Origin: Maricaulis sp.
GTDB taxonomy: Bacteria; Pseudomonadota; Alphaproteobacteria; Caulobacterales; Maricaulaceae
Reading direction: 5' to 3'
Assembly: GCF_017643475.1 (NCBI RefSeq)
Contig: NZ_JAEPNI010000001.1
Coordinates: 124,001 to 188,000 of the forward strand
DNA length: 64,000 nucleotides
Both the position numbers and the translations under genes were made by a program. Shown in pieces: positions 19,020 to 27,372 of this stretch; the first letter of the stretch is position 1; every line of letters begins with the position of its first letter. The notes under the pieces were generated by a model, which was not told the DNA's origin, made no database searches, and saw only the letters and a list, made by a program, of their open reading frames with translations.

Positions 19020-20156
19020 ATGATGACCAGCACACTCAGACAATCCGTTCATCGCCTTTCGATTGGCCTGGCCAGCGCAGCCTGCCTGCTCGCGGCGCCC
19101 GCCGCCTGGGCCCAGACCTCCAATGACGCGACGCTCGCTGCACTGGCGGAGGATACGCGTGACAGCTGGGGCAGCCCGGCTGTCGGATTGATGCAATTGC
19201 GCGAAGGAGAGGTCCATATCGGTGTCGCAGGACTGCGTGATGTCAGCGACACGGCGGAGGTCTCCACGGACGATCTCTGGCACCTCGGTTCAAACACCAA
19301 GTCGATGACGGCGACCCTTGTTGCCCGTCTGGCTGAGAGTGGTGTGATCAGCTGGGACGACACGGTCAGCCAGCATCTCGGCGAACATCTGGAGCTCATT
19401 GATCCGGGGTTTCACGACGTCACCTTCCGGCACCTGCTGAGCCATCATTCCGGGGCGCCGGCCAATATCGGCCAAGCCTATATGATGATGTTCGCGCTGG
19501 AGCGTGAGGGCGGTCGCCCGCTTCCGGAACAACGGCTGAGTTATGCGGGTCATATCCTGGCCCTGCCGCCTGAAAGCGAGCCGGGTTCGACCTATCTCTA
19601 TTCCAACGCCGGCTATGTCATCGCTGGCGCCATGCTCGAACAGGCGACGGGGGAAGCCTGGGAAGTCCTCATCGAACGCGAAGTCATGACCCCGCTGGGC
19701 ATTGATGATTTCGGATTTGGTGCGCCGGGCTCCACGGAAGTGATCGATCAACCACGCGGCCATCTCGATGGTTCACATGGCAATCCGGCGGCCATGTCCG
19801 GCCCGACCGCCGACAATCCGCCAGTGCTTGGCCCGGCCGGTACCATGCACATGTCACTGCCCGACTACGCGCTCTACCTCCAGGCCCATATCGATGGCGG
19901 CCGCGGGGTCGAGACAGGTTTCCTGAGCCAGGAAAGCTGGGACATCCTCCACACAAGGCCGTTCGAAGCCGGTTATGCGATGGGCTGGGGTCTGGGCTCT
20001 GACGAACTCCAGCACTCCGGCTCCAACAGGATGTGGCTGATGCATACGGTGATTGTGCCGGAACAACAGATGGGCGCGGTCATCGCCATGAACCGCATGC
20101 GCACGGGAAACGCCGGCGCACTCCTGCGGGAAATCGCGACAACAGCGCGGGACTAA
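19020..20156 (+). CDS. Secreted serine hydrolase, class C beta-lactamase fold
   Basis: The 378-residue protein has a signal peptide (residues 1-31, ending AAWAQ) followed by a beta-lactamase-related domain. The catalytic SxxK is GSNTKSM, the YxN motif is YLYSNAGYV, and the HSG motif is LQHSGSNR. The family includes esterases, D-aminopeptidases and penicillin-binding proteins; substrate is not predictable, and it is not evidence of antibiotic resistance. GAGGA seven bases before ATG 19020 supports the start. Its TAA overlaps the stop of the convergent helicase by two bases. Confidence 0.87.
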   Translation: MMTSTLRQSVHRLSIGLASAACLLAAPAAWAQTSNDATLAALAEDTRDSWGSPAVGLMQLREGEVHIGVAGLRDVSDTAEVSTDDLWHLGSNTKSMTATLVARLAESGVISWDDTVSQHLGEHLELIDPGFHDVTFRHLLSHHSGAPANIGQAYMMMFALEREGGRPLPEQRLSYAGHILALPPESEPGSTYLYSNAGYVIAGAMLEQATGEAWEVLIEREVMTPLGIDDFGFGAPGSTEVIDQPRGHLDGSHGNPAAMSGPTADNPPVLGPAGTMHMSLPDYALYLQAHIDGGRGVETGFLSQESWDILHTRPFEAGYAMGWGLGSDELQHSGSNRMWLMHTVIVPEQQMGAVIAMNRMRTGNAGALLREIATTARD

Positions 20157-21451
20157 CCCAGGCTGATCGGCGCCGGGTCGCAGAAACTGCGCACATCGAA
20201 GATCCGCGGGTCGGAGATGATATCGCCCGGCGTCAGGGGGCGGGACAGCTCTAGGCCTTCCAGGGAGCGCGCGCGTGACAGGGCGACATAGGCCTGACCG
20301 TGGGCGAACAGACGACGGGCGAGGTCCAGATACACATTGTCCAGGGTCAGACCCTGGGCCTTGTGAATCGTCATCGCCCAGGCGAGCCGCAGGGGATACT
20401 GGGTGAAACTGCCGGCAGTTGTCTTGGTCAGCGCCTGCGCTGCCGCATCAAAGGCATAGGCATTGCGCTCCCATTTCTGCGGTTCGATGGCATAGATGTT
20501 CTCGCCGATGCGCACGCGCACGGCTTTCTCGTCAAACCCCTCAACCTCCCCCAGCGTGCCATTGACCCAGCGCCCCTGAGGATCGTTGCGGGTCAGCATG
20601 ACGCGCGCGCCGATCTTGAGGACCAGCGGGTCCTCGACCGGGAAGAGGCGCGGATCGAACTGACCCTCGACCTTGCCCTCATAGGTGCGTTCCGGTGTCG
20701 CCAACCCCTGGATGCGCGCCTGGTTGATGCGGAAGGCGGCCTCATTGGTCGAGGTCAGCACGATATGGCTGAGACTGGCTTCAAGGCCCGACCGCCCGGT
20801 CACCCGGTCATTCAGATCGGCGGCCTCGTCGGAGGTCAGATCCCCGTCGCGCACGGCGTTGAGGATGTTGATGAAATACTCGTCGGTCTGGCGAAACACC
20901 TGTTCCAGCTCGACCAGGGTAAAACCGGCATCGCGGAAGGGCGTCGGGTGGAAGAAGAACGGCCCGCCATGTTTGGCTTCCAGATACTCCGCCTCGGCGC
21001 CCTGGATAACCGGCGGCAATTGCGCCAGATCCCCGACCAGGATCACCTGTACCCCGCCAAACGGCTCGTCCCGTTCCCGGTTGAGGCGCAGGGATTTGTC
21101 GATCGCCCACATCATGTCCGAGCGCACCATGGAGATCTCGTCGATCACCAGGGTTTCCAGCGCCTGCACCACCCGGCGGTGACGCACCTTGCGGATATCG
21201 CGCGCCTCGATCAGGCGCGGCGGGAAGTGGAAGAAAGAGTGGATGGTCTGACCACCGGCCTGCATGGCCGCGACACCCGTTGGCGCCAGCACAGCCGCCC
21301 GGCTGCCCGCCCGGCGCAGGAATTCGCGCATCAACGTCGTCTTGCCGGTACCCGCTCGCCCGGTCAGGAAGACATTGGGCCGCTGTTCGAACAGGTATTC
21401 GATCAGACGGGTCTGGTGCTGGGAGAGTTGCGGCGCAGGTAGTGTGGACAT
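20153..21451 (-). CDS. PIF1-like superfamily 1B DNA helicase
   Basis: This is a 432-residue ATP-dependent helicase of the PIF1/RecD2 group. Visible motifs are Walker A FLTGRAGTGKTTLMREFL, motif II LVIDEISMVRSDMM, motif III GDLAQLPPV, and motifs V and VI IHKAQGLTLDNVYL and AYVALSRARSLEGL. PIF1 helicases unwind 5'-3' and help resolve G-quadruplexes and stalled forks, but the bacterial role is poorly known. ATG 21451 is chosen; the frame extends 17 codons upstream to another ATG. No ribosome binding site is visible. Confidence 0.9.
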   Translation of the reverse strand: MSTLPAPQLSQHQTRLIEYLFEQRPNVFLTGRAGTGKTTLMREFLRRAGSRAAVLAPTGVAAMQAGGQTIHSFFHFPPRLIEARDIRKVRHRRVVQALETLVIDEISMVRSDMMWAIDKSLRLNRERDEPFGGVQVILVGDLAQLPPVIQGAEAEYLEAKHGGPFFFHPTPFRDAGFTLVELEQVFRQTDEYFINILNAVRDGDLTSDEAADLNDRVTGRSGLEASLSHIVLTSTNEAAFRINQARIQGLATPERTYEGKVEGQFDPRLFPVEDPLVLKIGARVMLTRNDPQGRWVNGTLGEVEGFDEKAVRVRIGENIYAIEPQKWERNAYAFDAAAQALTKTTAGSFTQYPLRLAWAMTIHKAQGLTLDNVYLDLARRLFAHGQAYVALSRARSLEGLELSRPLTPGDIISDPRIFDVRSFCDPAPISLG

Positions 21452-21817
21452 GGACGCAAACTGCGCGGGTTCGGCCAAACTTGAAAGAGACCAATGCGGC
21501 ACGCCGCGTGGATAGCGGAAAACTTATCCACACCACCCCGGCCAGCCCCATAATGCGTCTCATCCGGATCGGGGAGGCGTCGGCCGCGCAATCGACGGTC
21601 CGGGTGGGTGGCGATCGACGGATCACCGGCGAAGACAGATGGCGGGCTCCGCCCAGAAGTCCATCCGAGTCAGCAGGCTGCCCGCGGAACACCACAGGTA
21701 CCGCCTCTTTCATCTGAAACACGTCCGGTGTTCCGCATCCTCCCCACATCTCCAGCGCGAGGGCGTCTGGAGCTTCCGGTGCTTGATCTCGCGCGCGATA
21801 TTCTCCACCTCTTGTCC
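21452..21817. other. Hairpin-rich intergenic region upstream of moeB
   Basis: No gene is supported in these 366 bases. It holds an exact TTATCCACA (21524-21532, the DnaA-box consensus), a GGCGG-GCT-CCGCC hairpin near 21641, a perfect 10-bp inverted repeat GCGGAACACC / GGTGTTCCGC (21684-21693 and 21727-21736, 33 bases apart), and a CTCCAG/CTGGAG hairpin (21750-21772). It could be a structured leader of moeB or a degenerate element. I do not recognise a known riboswitch. Confidence 0.45.
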
Positions 21818-22555
21818 ATGAGCATTGATGTCGAACGTTATGCACGCCATCTCGTCCTGCGCGAGATTGGCGGGCCGGGCCAGCAAGCCCTTGCCCGGGC
21901 CGATATCGGAATTGTCGGCGCGGGAGGGCTGGGATCACCCGCAGCGCTGTATCTGGCCGCCGCAGGCGTCGGCAGACTGCGCCTGGTTGATCCGGACGTA
22001 GTCAGCCTGTCAAACCTCCAGCGCCAGGTCCTCTTTCAGTCAGACGATGTGGGCAAGCCAAAGGTCGAGCGCGCCTCAGACCACCTCAACGCGCTGAACC
22101 CGGCCCTTCAGGTCGACACGCACGCCGTCGGCATTGACGACAGCAATGCCTCCGAGCTTCTGCAGGGTTGCGATCTAGTGCTGGATGGCTGTGACAATTT
22201 CCCGACCCGTTTCGCAGTGGACAAGGCCAGCCGGGCGCTCGGCATCCCGCTGGTCTCCGGCGCTGTGGGGCGCTGGGATGGCCAGCTCGGCGTGTTCAAT
22301 CACACACCTGCATCGCCGTGTTACCGCTGCTGGGTCCCGGCGCCACCACCGGACGCGGAAACCTGCGCTGCGGTCGGCATCGTCGGCGCCCTGACCGGTA
22401 TCATCGGCTCGATGATGGCGCTGGAGGCGATCAAGCTCGTATGCGAGGCGGGAGACAGCCTGGATGGCCGCATGATGCTGTTTGACGGCCTGTCGATGAC
22501 CAGCCGAACCGTCAAGCTGACCAGGGATCCTGCCTGTTGTGGGTGTGGCAACTAG
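21818..22555 (+). CDS. moeB: MoeB/ThiF family adenylyltransferase
   Basis: The 245-residue E1-like enzyme adenylates the C-terminal glycine of a small sulfur-carrier protein (MoaD in molybdopterin synthesis, ThiS in thiamine). The nucleotide loop GAGGLGSPAALYLAAAGVG, the NLQRQVLF arginine segment, the catalytic cysteine region ETCAAVGIVG, and zinc cysteines in CYRCW and CCGCG are all present. MoeB versus ThiF cannot be decided without a partner gene nearby. ATG 21818 (MSIDVERYARHLVL) is where homologues begin; no ribosome binding site is evident. Confidence 0.88.
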   Translation: MSIDVERYARHLVLREIGGPGQQALARADIGIVGAGGLGSPAALYLAAAGVGRLRLVDPDVVSLSNLQRQVLFQSDDVGKPKVERASDHLNALNPALQVDTHAVGIDDSNASELLQGCDLVLDGCDNFPTRFAVDKASRALGIPLVSGAVGRWDGQLGVFNHTPASPCYRCWVPAPPPDAETCAAVGIVGALTGIIGSMMALEAIKLVCEAGDSLDGRMMLFDGLSMTSRTVKLTRDPACCGCGN

Positions 22556-22755
22556 CGCTTGGCTGTCAATTGCAGCCCGGCGCCAATCGCCACGCCCGGC
22601 AAGATGCCGAAGAGCAAGCCAAGCAGCATGTTTCCGGTGCTCAGGGAGATAATAACCCAGAGGAAGAGGCCAATACCCGCCCCGGCCGCAAAACCGAGGG
22701 GTTTGGGCATGCCGGTGCGCTTTTTCGGGGCGGGCGTGGGGTCTGTCTCAGTCAT
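22552..22755 (-). CDS. Small two-helix membrane protein
   Basis: The 67 residues hold two hydrophobic helices (GFAAGAGIGLFLWVIISLST and LLGLLFGILPGVAIGAGLQL) with glycine-zipper-like spacing and a charged N-terminus. No family is recognised. Its TAG overlaps the moeB stop in a convergent arrangement. Codon pattern and length are consistent with a real small gene, but there is no direct evidence for expression. Confidence 0.6.
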   Translation of the reverse strand: MTETDPTPAPKKRTGMPKPLGFAAGAGIGLFLWVIISLSTGNMLLGLLFGILPGVAIGAGLQLTAKR

Positions 22756-22833
22756 GAGCCAGACCCTATCCGGCCAAACCTCTCGGGACTCTGATTATCC
22801 CTTTAAATTCCTGACAGGAATCTGACGCGCCAG

Positions 22834-23724
22834 TTATCGCGCCGTGGCGTCATAATAGAGGGTGTCGACCATGCGCTCAGTGGTGATGAACGCCCAGTTC
22901 CAGTCCTCGTGATAGTCCGCCAGCGGCTCGGCAGCCCGCACCGCCTCGAGATCCGCACCACCTTCAACCAGGCTGCGAACGCGGAAGGAAGTCTCGCGAA
23001 GCATATCGATCGACCGCATCAGATCTTCACGGGTCGACATCGGGCCGTGGCCCGGAATGATGCGGGTATCGTCGGATGCCATCTCATAAGCCGCTTCCAT
23101 CGCAGCCAGATAGCCATCGACCGTGCCGCCACCATTGAGATCAATGAAGGGGAACATGCCGGAAAAGAAGATATCGCCCATGTGCAGGATATCGGCTTCG
23201 CGGAAATAGACGATCGCATCGCCATCGGTATGCGCCGCCGGCAGGTGGCTGACCTCGACCGTCTGACCATTCATGTGGAAGGTCAGGTCATCACCGAAGG
23301 TGAGGATCGGCAAGGTCGCTTCCTGGATCCAGGTCTGCGGGGATTCTGCCAGGCGCGAGCGGATGTTGTGGTGGGCGGCGACCGTCGCGCCACGCTCGGC
23401 AAAATGCGCGTTACCGCCAGCATGGTCACCGTGATAGTGCGTGTTGACGATGAAACGGGGAGCATCATCTCCAGCGAGCTCCACGACAGCCCCCTCGATC
23501 AAGGCTCCTGTATTGGGCAGCTGATCATCGATCAGGACCGCGCCATCCTCACCAACCAACAGACCGAGATTGCCGGCAATGCCGGTCGAAAGCATGAAAA
23601 TGCCGTCGCCCAACTCGGTTGTCTCTACGGTGATCTCGTTATCCTGGGCGACCGCATCCGTGCCGCCAATACTTGCAGCGGCCAGGGCAGCTGCCACACC
23701 TGTAATCGCCAAGCGAAAACCCAT
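22834..23724 (-). CDS. Secreted MBL-fold metallohydrolase
   Basis: The 296-residue protein has a signal peptide (cleavage near AVAQ) and a metallo-beta-lactamase fold with the metal motif NTHYHGDHAGGNAHF (HxHxDH), a further histidine in PAAHTDGDAIVYF and another in IPGHGPMSTRED. That layout is typical of dinuclear zinc or iron hydrolases. Its substrate is unknown; many periplasmic members are annotated as beta-lactamase-like but serve other roles. GGAGGG four bases before ATG 23724 supports the start. Confidence 0.86.
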   Translation of the reverse strand: MGFRLAITGVAAALAAASIGGTDAVAQDNEITVETTELGDGIFMLSTGIAGNLGLLVGEDGAVLIDDQLPNTGALIEGAVVELAGDDAPRFIVNTHYHGDHAGGNAHFAERGATVAAHHNIRSRLAESPQTWIQEATLPILTFGDDLTFHMNGQTVEVSHLPAAHTDGDAIVYFREADILHMGDIFFSGMFPFIDLNGGGTVDGYLAAMEAAYEMASDDTRIIPGHGPMSTREDLMRSIDMLRETSFRVRSLVEGGADLEAVRAAEPLADYHEDWNWAFITTERMVDTLYYDATAR

Positions 23725-23735
23725 TGTTCCCTCCG

Positions 23736-23978
23736 TTAGTCTGCCGATCCTCCGTCGGCGTCCTCTTGGGATATAGGTGGCTCATCGGAATTTGCATCAT
23801 CACCATCGTGTGAATCTACGGGCTCACCGAGGGCAAGCGCCCAGATAAGCGACAGGGCTGCGCCCATGCCCACGCCAAGAGCCACATTGCCCATAGCCGT
23901 GCCGAGCGCGATTCCAGTACCGATTCCAAGAGCGATACCAACACCCCAGTTTGGTTTGCGCTTTGCCATCTTCGCCAT
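23736..23978 (-). CDS. Glycine-zipper membrane miniprotein
   Basis: The 80-residue protein has one glycine/alanine-rich segment (about 11-42) with GIALGIGTGIALGTAMGN followed by a hydrophobic stretch and an acidic, polar tail (about 53-80). The repeated small-residue spacing resembles glycine-zipper helices that pack or oligomerise in membranes. GGAGG seven bases before ATG 23978 is a good ribosome binding site. It is 11 bases upstream of the MBL gene on the same strand and is probably co-transcribed with it. Function is unknown. Confidence 0.7.
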   Translation of the reverse strand: MAKMAKRKPNWGVGIALGIGTGIALGTAMGNVALGVGMGAALSLIWALALGEPVDSHDGDDANSDEPPISQEDADGGSAD

Positions 23979-24057
23979 TTCAATCCTCCAGATCAGCCGA
24001 CGAATTTACCCGGCGTTCACCCTGTTCGGGCAGAGGGAATAGGTAAGGGAGTTTACC

Positions 24058-24618
24058 ATGTTTCGACTGACCGCCTGTATCGCCGCTCTTGCTGTCTCCG
24101 CAGCGACCCACGCCCAGACGCGTGACACCGATACACCGTCCGGTCAGCCGGTGCCGCGTTTTGTCAGCCTCAAGTTTGACGTCGCCAATGGTCGCTCCGG
24201 CCCCTCCCAGGCGCATCCGATCGCCTGGCGCTACCTGCGTTCCGGCCTGCCCATGGAAGTCATCGCGGAAACCCAGGACTGGCGCCGGGTACGTGATCCG
24301 GAGGGCGAAGTCACCTGGATGCACCGCTCCATCCTGTCCGGCCGGCGTTCCGTCTTCACCGCGCAGGAGACCGAGCTCCGCGCCCGTGCTGAAGACGATG
24401 CCCCGCTGGAAGCCATTGCAGATGCCGGAGTTGTCCTGTCTCTGGAACGCTGCCGCTCCGGCTGGTGCCGCGTCGAGGGCCAAGGCTATCGCGGATGGGT
24501 CGATGCGAGCCATCTTTGGGGCGTATATAGCGAAGAACGTGGCGGCGATAATGCTGCAGATGCTAACGGCATCCCCAACTTGAGCGCCACTCTCACGCGT
24601 GATACCGCTCTGCGTTAA
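24058..24618 (+). CDS. Secreted bacterial SH3-domain protein
   Basis: The 186-residue product has a signal peptide (cleavage near THAQ) and two SH3b-like repeats: residues about 34-95 ([20 protein letters not shown] and [17 protein letters not shown]) and about 100-160 ([20 protein letters not shown] and [18 protein letters not shown]). SH3b repeats commonly bind peptidoglycan or other cell-wall ligands. AAGGGAG upstream of ATG 24058 supports the start. It precedes the fab genes but is separated by 86 bases. Confidence 0.85.
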   Translation: MFRLTACIAALAVSAATHAQTRDTDTPSGQPVPRFVSLKFDVANGRSGPSQAHPIAWRYLRSGLPMEVIAETQDWRRVRDPEGEVTWMHRSILSGRRSVFTAQETELRARAEDDAPLEAIADAGVVLSLERCRSGWCRVEGQGYRGWVDASHLWGVYSEERGGDNAADANGIPNLSATLTRDTALR

Positions 24619-24704
24619 GTCCCCGGTTCGCTTCACGACCGGGCCCCATTTCCCAGCCCGGTGAGCGCCCGTGCCGCTCCCCTGCGGCGCAACTGAATGG
24701 CTAC

Positions 24705-25223
24705 ATGACTGAACGCCAAAGCTCCTTCAGCTACGAAGACCTGATCGCCTCCTCTGACGGCCGCATGTGGGGCGAGGGCCGCTCCAAGCTACCGGCGCCG
24801 CCGATGCTGATGATGGACCGCATCACAACGATCAATGATGACGGTGGCGAGCATGGCAAGGGCTATATCGAGGCGGAACTCGACATCAAGAAAGACCTCT
24901 GGTTCTTCGATTGCCACTTCAAGGGCGATCCGGTGATGCCGGGCTGCCTGGGCCTCGACGCCATGTGGCAGCTGACCGGCTTTTTCCTGTGCTGGGGTGG
25001 TAGCCCTGGCCTGGGTCGCGCCCTAGGTGTGGGGGAGGTCAAATTCACGGGCCAGATCACGCCGGAGACCAAGCTGGTAAAATATGTGATCCATTTCAAA
25101 CGCGTCATCCGCCGCAAGCTGATCATGGCCATCTCCGATGGTCATGTCGAAGCGGACGGAAAGATTATCTACACTGCCAAGGACATGCGCGTCGGTCTGT
25201 TCCAGCCCGGCGAAATGGCCTGA
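24705..25223 (+). CDS. fabA: 3-hydroxydecanoyl-ACP dehydratase/isomerase FabA
   Basis: FabA dehydrates 3-hydroxydecanoyl-ACP and isomerises the trans-2 to the cis-3 double bond, the entry to unsaturated fatty acids. The 172 residues match FabA in length and carry the catalytic histidine in [20 protein letters not shown] and the downstream aspartate of the same motif. It is the first gene of fabA-fabB-fabI, the alphaproteobacterial order. Confidence 0.96.
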   Translation: MTERQSSFSYEDLIASSDGRMWGEGRSKLPAPPMLMMDRITTINDDGGEHGKGYIEAELDIKKDLWFFDCHFKGDPVMPGCLGLDAMWQLTGFFLCWGGSPGLGRALGVGEVKFTGQITPETKLVKYVIHFKRVIRRKLIMAISDGHVEADGKIIYTAKDMRVGLFQPGEMA

Positions 25224-25238
25224 TCGAGGAGTTGGACT

Positions 25239-26453
25239 ATGCGTCGTGTCGTAATCACGGGTCTGGGCGTTATCTCGCCCATTGGTAACAACGCTGCCGA
25301 AGTCACGCAGTCCCTCAAGGACGGCAAGAGCGGCATCGGTCGCATGGAGAGCTTCGCCGAACACGGCTTCAAGTGTCAGGTCGGTGGCAAGCCGTCGATC
25401 GATCCGGCCGAGCATGTCGACAAGCGGGTCTATCGTTTCATGTCGGAAGGCGCTGGCTGGAACTACATGGCCATGGAACAGGCCATCGAGGATGCCGGCC
25501 TGCCGGAAGGCGATATCTCTCACGAGCGCACCGGCATTATCATGGGCTCTGGCGGTCCGTCCGCCGGCACCATTGTCAGCGCTGCCGACGTGACCCGCGA
25601 AAAGGGCCCGCGCCGCATTGGACCGTTTGCGGTTCCCAAGGCGATGAGCTCGACAGCGTCAGCCACCCTGGCCACGCCGTTCAAGATCCTGGGCGTGAAC
25701 TATTCCATCACCTCTGCCTGCACCACCTCACTGCACTGTATCGGCGCCGCTGCCGAGCAGATCCAATGGGGCAAGCAGGACGTCATGTTCGCGGGCGGTT
25801 GCGAGGAGATCCACTGGGCCCTCTCCAACCTGTTCGACGCGATGGGCGCCATGTCCACGAAATACAATGACACGCCGACCGAAGCCTCGCGTGCCTTCGA
25901 CAAGGACCGAGACGGTTTTGTCGGTGGTGCCGGCGCCGGTGTCGTCATCCTCGAGGAATACGAGCGGGCCAAGAAGCGCGGCGCACCGATCTATGCGGAG
26001 ATCACCGGTTATGGCGCCACCTCCGACGGTTACGACATGGTCGCCCCGTCCGGCGAAGGCGCTGTGCGCTCGATGAAACTGGCGATGGAAACCGTCAACG
26101 GTCCGATCGACTATCTCAACCCGCACGCCACGGCGACTCCGGTTGGCGACATCAAGGAAATGGAAGCGGTCAAGCAGGTCTTCGGCGACAATGCGCCAAT
26201 GATCTCCGGCACCAAGTCAATGACGGGTCACTCCCTGGGCGCCGCCGGCGTTCACGAAGCGATCTACACGCTGTTGATGATGAAGAACGACTTTGTCGCG
26301 CCGTCCATCAACGTCTTCGACATGGACCCGGACATTGCCGCGCTCAACCTGCCGATCGTCACCGAGGCGCGTGATGCCGACCTCAAGACGACCATGTCGA
26401 ACTCCTTCGGCTTTGGCGGCACGAACGGCACGGTTGTCTTCCAGAAAGTCTAA
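25239..26453 (+). CDS. fabB: 3-oxoacyl-ACP synthase I FabB
   Basis: FabB condenses malonyl-ACP with medium and cis-unsaturated acyl-ACP and, with FabA, sets the unsaturated fatty acid level. The 404 residues show the catalytic cysteine in [16 protein letters not shown] and the two histidines in [11 protein letters not shown] and [12 protein letters not shown]. The GAGGAG ten bases before ATG 25239 is good. It follows fabA after 15 bases and is part of one operon. Confidence 0.96.
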   Translation: MRRVVITGLGVISPIGNNAAEVTQSLKDGKSGIGRMESFAEHGFKCQVGGKPSIDPAEHVDKRVYRFMSEGAGWNYMAMEQAIEDAGLPEGDISHERTGIIMGSGGPSAGTIVSAADVTREKGPRRIGPFAVPKAMSSTASATLATPFKILGVNYSITSACTTSLHCIGAAAEQIQWGKQDVMFAGGCEEIHWALSNLFDAMGAMSTKYNDTPTEASRAFDKDRDGFVGGAGAGVVILEEYERAKKRGAPIYAEITGYGATSDGYDMVAPSGEGAVRSMKLAMETVNGPIDYLNPHATATPVGDIKEMEAVKQVFGDNAPMISGTKSMTGHSLGAAGVHEAIYTLLMMKNDFVAPSINVFDMDPDIAALNLPIVTEARDADLKTTMSNSFGFGGTNGTVVFQKV

Positions 26454-26483
26454 TCCTGCACGAATTTCAAAAAGGGGAATCCC

Positions 26484-27299
26484 ATGGCGGATACCGTTTT
26501 TCCATCTGGTGAATTGATGAAGGGCAAGCGCGGGCTTGTCATGGGCGTGGCGAACAAGAACTCGATCGCCTGGGGCATTGCCCAGCAGCTTGCTGCACAG
26601 GGCGCCGAGCTGGCTTTCTCCTATCAGGACGAAGCCCTGGAGCGCCGCGTTCGTCCGCTGGTTGAGAGCCTGCCGGGCAATCCGACCATGGTTCAGGCCG
26701 ACGTCACCGACGACGCCTCCATGGATGCCTGCTTCAACACCATCAAGGACCAGTGGGGCACGATGGACTTCCTCGTTCACGCCATCGCATTTGCGGGCAA
26801 GGACGAGCTGGTCGGCTCCTTCACCGAGAATACCTCCCGCGAAGGCTGGCGCCGCGCAATGGAAATCTCGGCCTTCTCCTTTGTCGACGCCGGCAAGCGG
26901 GCCTCGCACCTGATGCCCAATGGCGGCTCCATGGTCACCCTGACCTATCTCGGCGCTGAACGTGTTGTTCCGTCCTACAATGTCATGGGTGTCGCCAAGG
27001 CCGCGCTGGAAGCCTCCACGCGCTACATGGCCCGCGACCTCGGCCCGAGCGGCATCCGCGTCAACGCGCTGTCTGCCGGCCCGATGCGCACCCTTGCGAT
27101 GGCCGGCATTTCCGGCGGCAAGTCGCTGATGAAAACCGGTCGTGAATGGTCGATGATGAAGGAAGACACCAAGATGGAAGGTGTGGCCGGCGCCGCGCTC
27201 TACCTGCTGTCTGATCTCGGCTTCTCCTGCACGGGCGAGACCCTGCACGTCGATGCCGGCTTCCACGCCGTGGCCGTGCCGAGCACGGACGACGACTAA
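26484..27299 (+). CDS. fabI: Enoyl-ACP reductase FabI
   Basis: FabI reduces trans-2-enoyl-ACP with NADH in the last step of each elongation round. The 271-residue SDR-type protein carries the Gly-rich GVANKNSIAWGIAQQL start of the FabI fold and the catalytic YNVMGVAKAAL (Tyr-x6-Lys). It ends the fabA-fabB-fabI operon, and an intrinsic terminator follows its stop. Confidence 0.96.
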   Translation: MADTVFPSGELMKGKRGLVMGVANKNSIAWGIAQQLAAQGAELAFSYQDEALERRVRPLVESLPGNPTMVQADVTDDASMDACFNTIKDQWGTMDFLVHAIAFAGKDELVGSFTENTSREGWRRAMEISAFSFVDAGKRASHLMPNGGSMVTLTYLGAERVVPSYNVMGVAKAALEASTRYMARDLGPSGIRVNALSAGPMRTLAMAGISGGKSLMKTGREWSMMKEDTKMEGVAGAALYLLSDLGFSCTGETLHVDAGFHAVAVPSTDDD

Positions 27300-27320
27300 G
27301 TCTCGAGCTCAGCTCAATAG

Positions 27321-27356
27321 AAAACCCGCCAGATCGCTCCGGCGGGTTTTTTGTTT
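27321..27356 (+). terminator. Bidirectional terminator after fabI
   Basis: AAAACCCGCC (27321-27330) pairs with GGCGGGTTTT (27341-27350), followed by TTTTTTG on the plus strand. The A run on the left gives Ts on the minus strand, so it can also end the convergent S9 peptidase gene whose stop lies at 27373. Confidence 0.85.
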
Positions 27357-27372
27357 CCAAGCTGGAGCTGGC

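Noticed and set aside
19020-20156. Calling the serine hydrolases (also 37491-38840) antibiotic resistance beta-lactamases
   Set aside because: They have the class C fold motifs but belong to a broad hydrolase family with mostly other substrates.
21524-21532. A functional DnaA box
   Set aside because: A single exact 9-mer is expected by chance about once in every two such windows, counting both strands. It is recorded only as part of the leader description.
21618-21817. A TPP or Moco riboswitch before moeB
   Set aside because: Neither the TPP core (CTGAGA with ACCTGA) nor a Moco-type core could be recognised. The hairpins are recorded only as unexplained structure.
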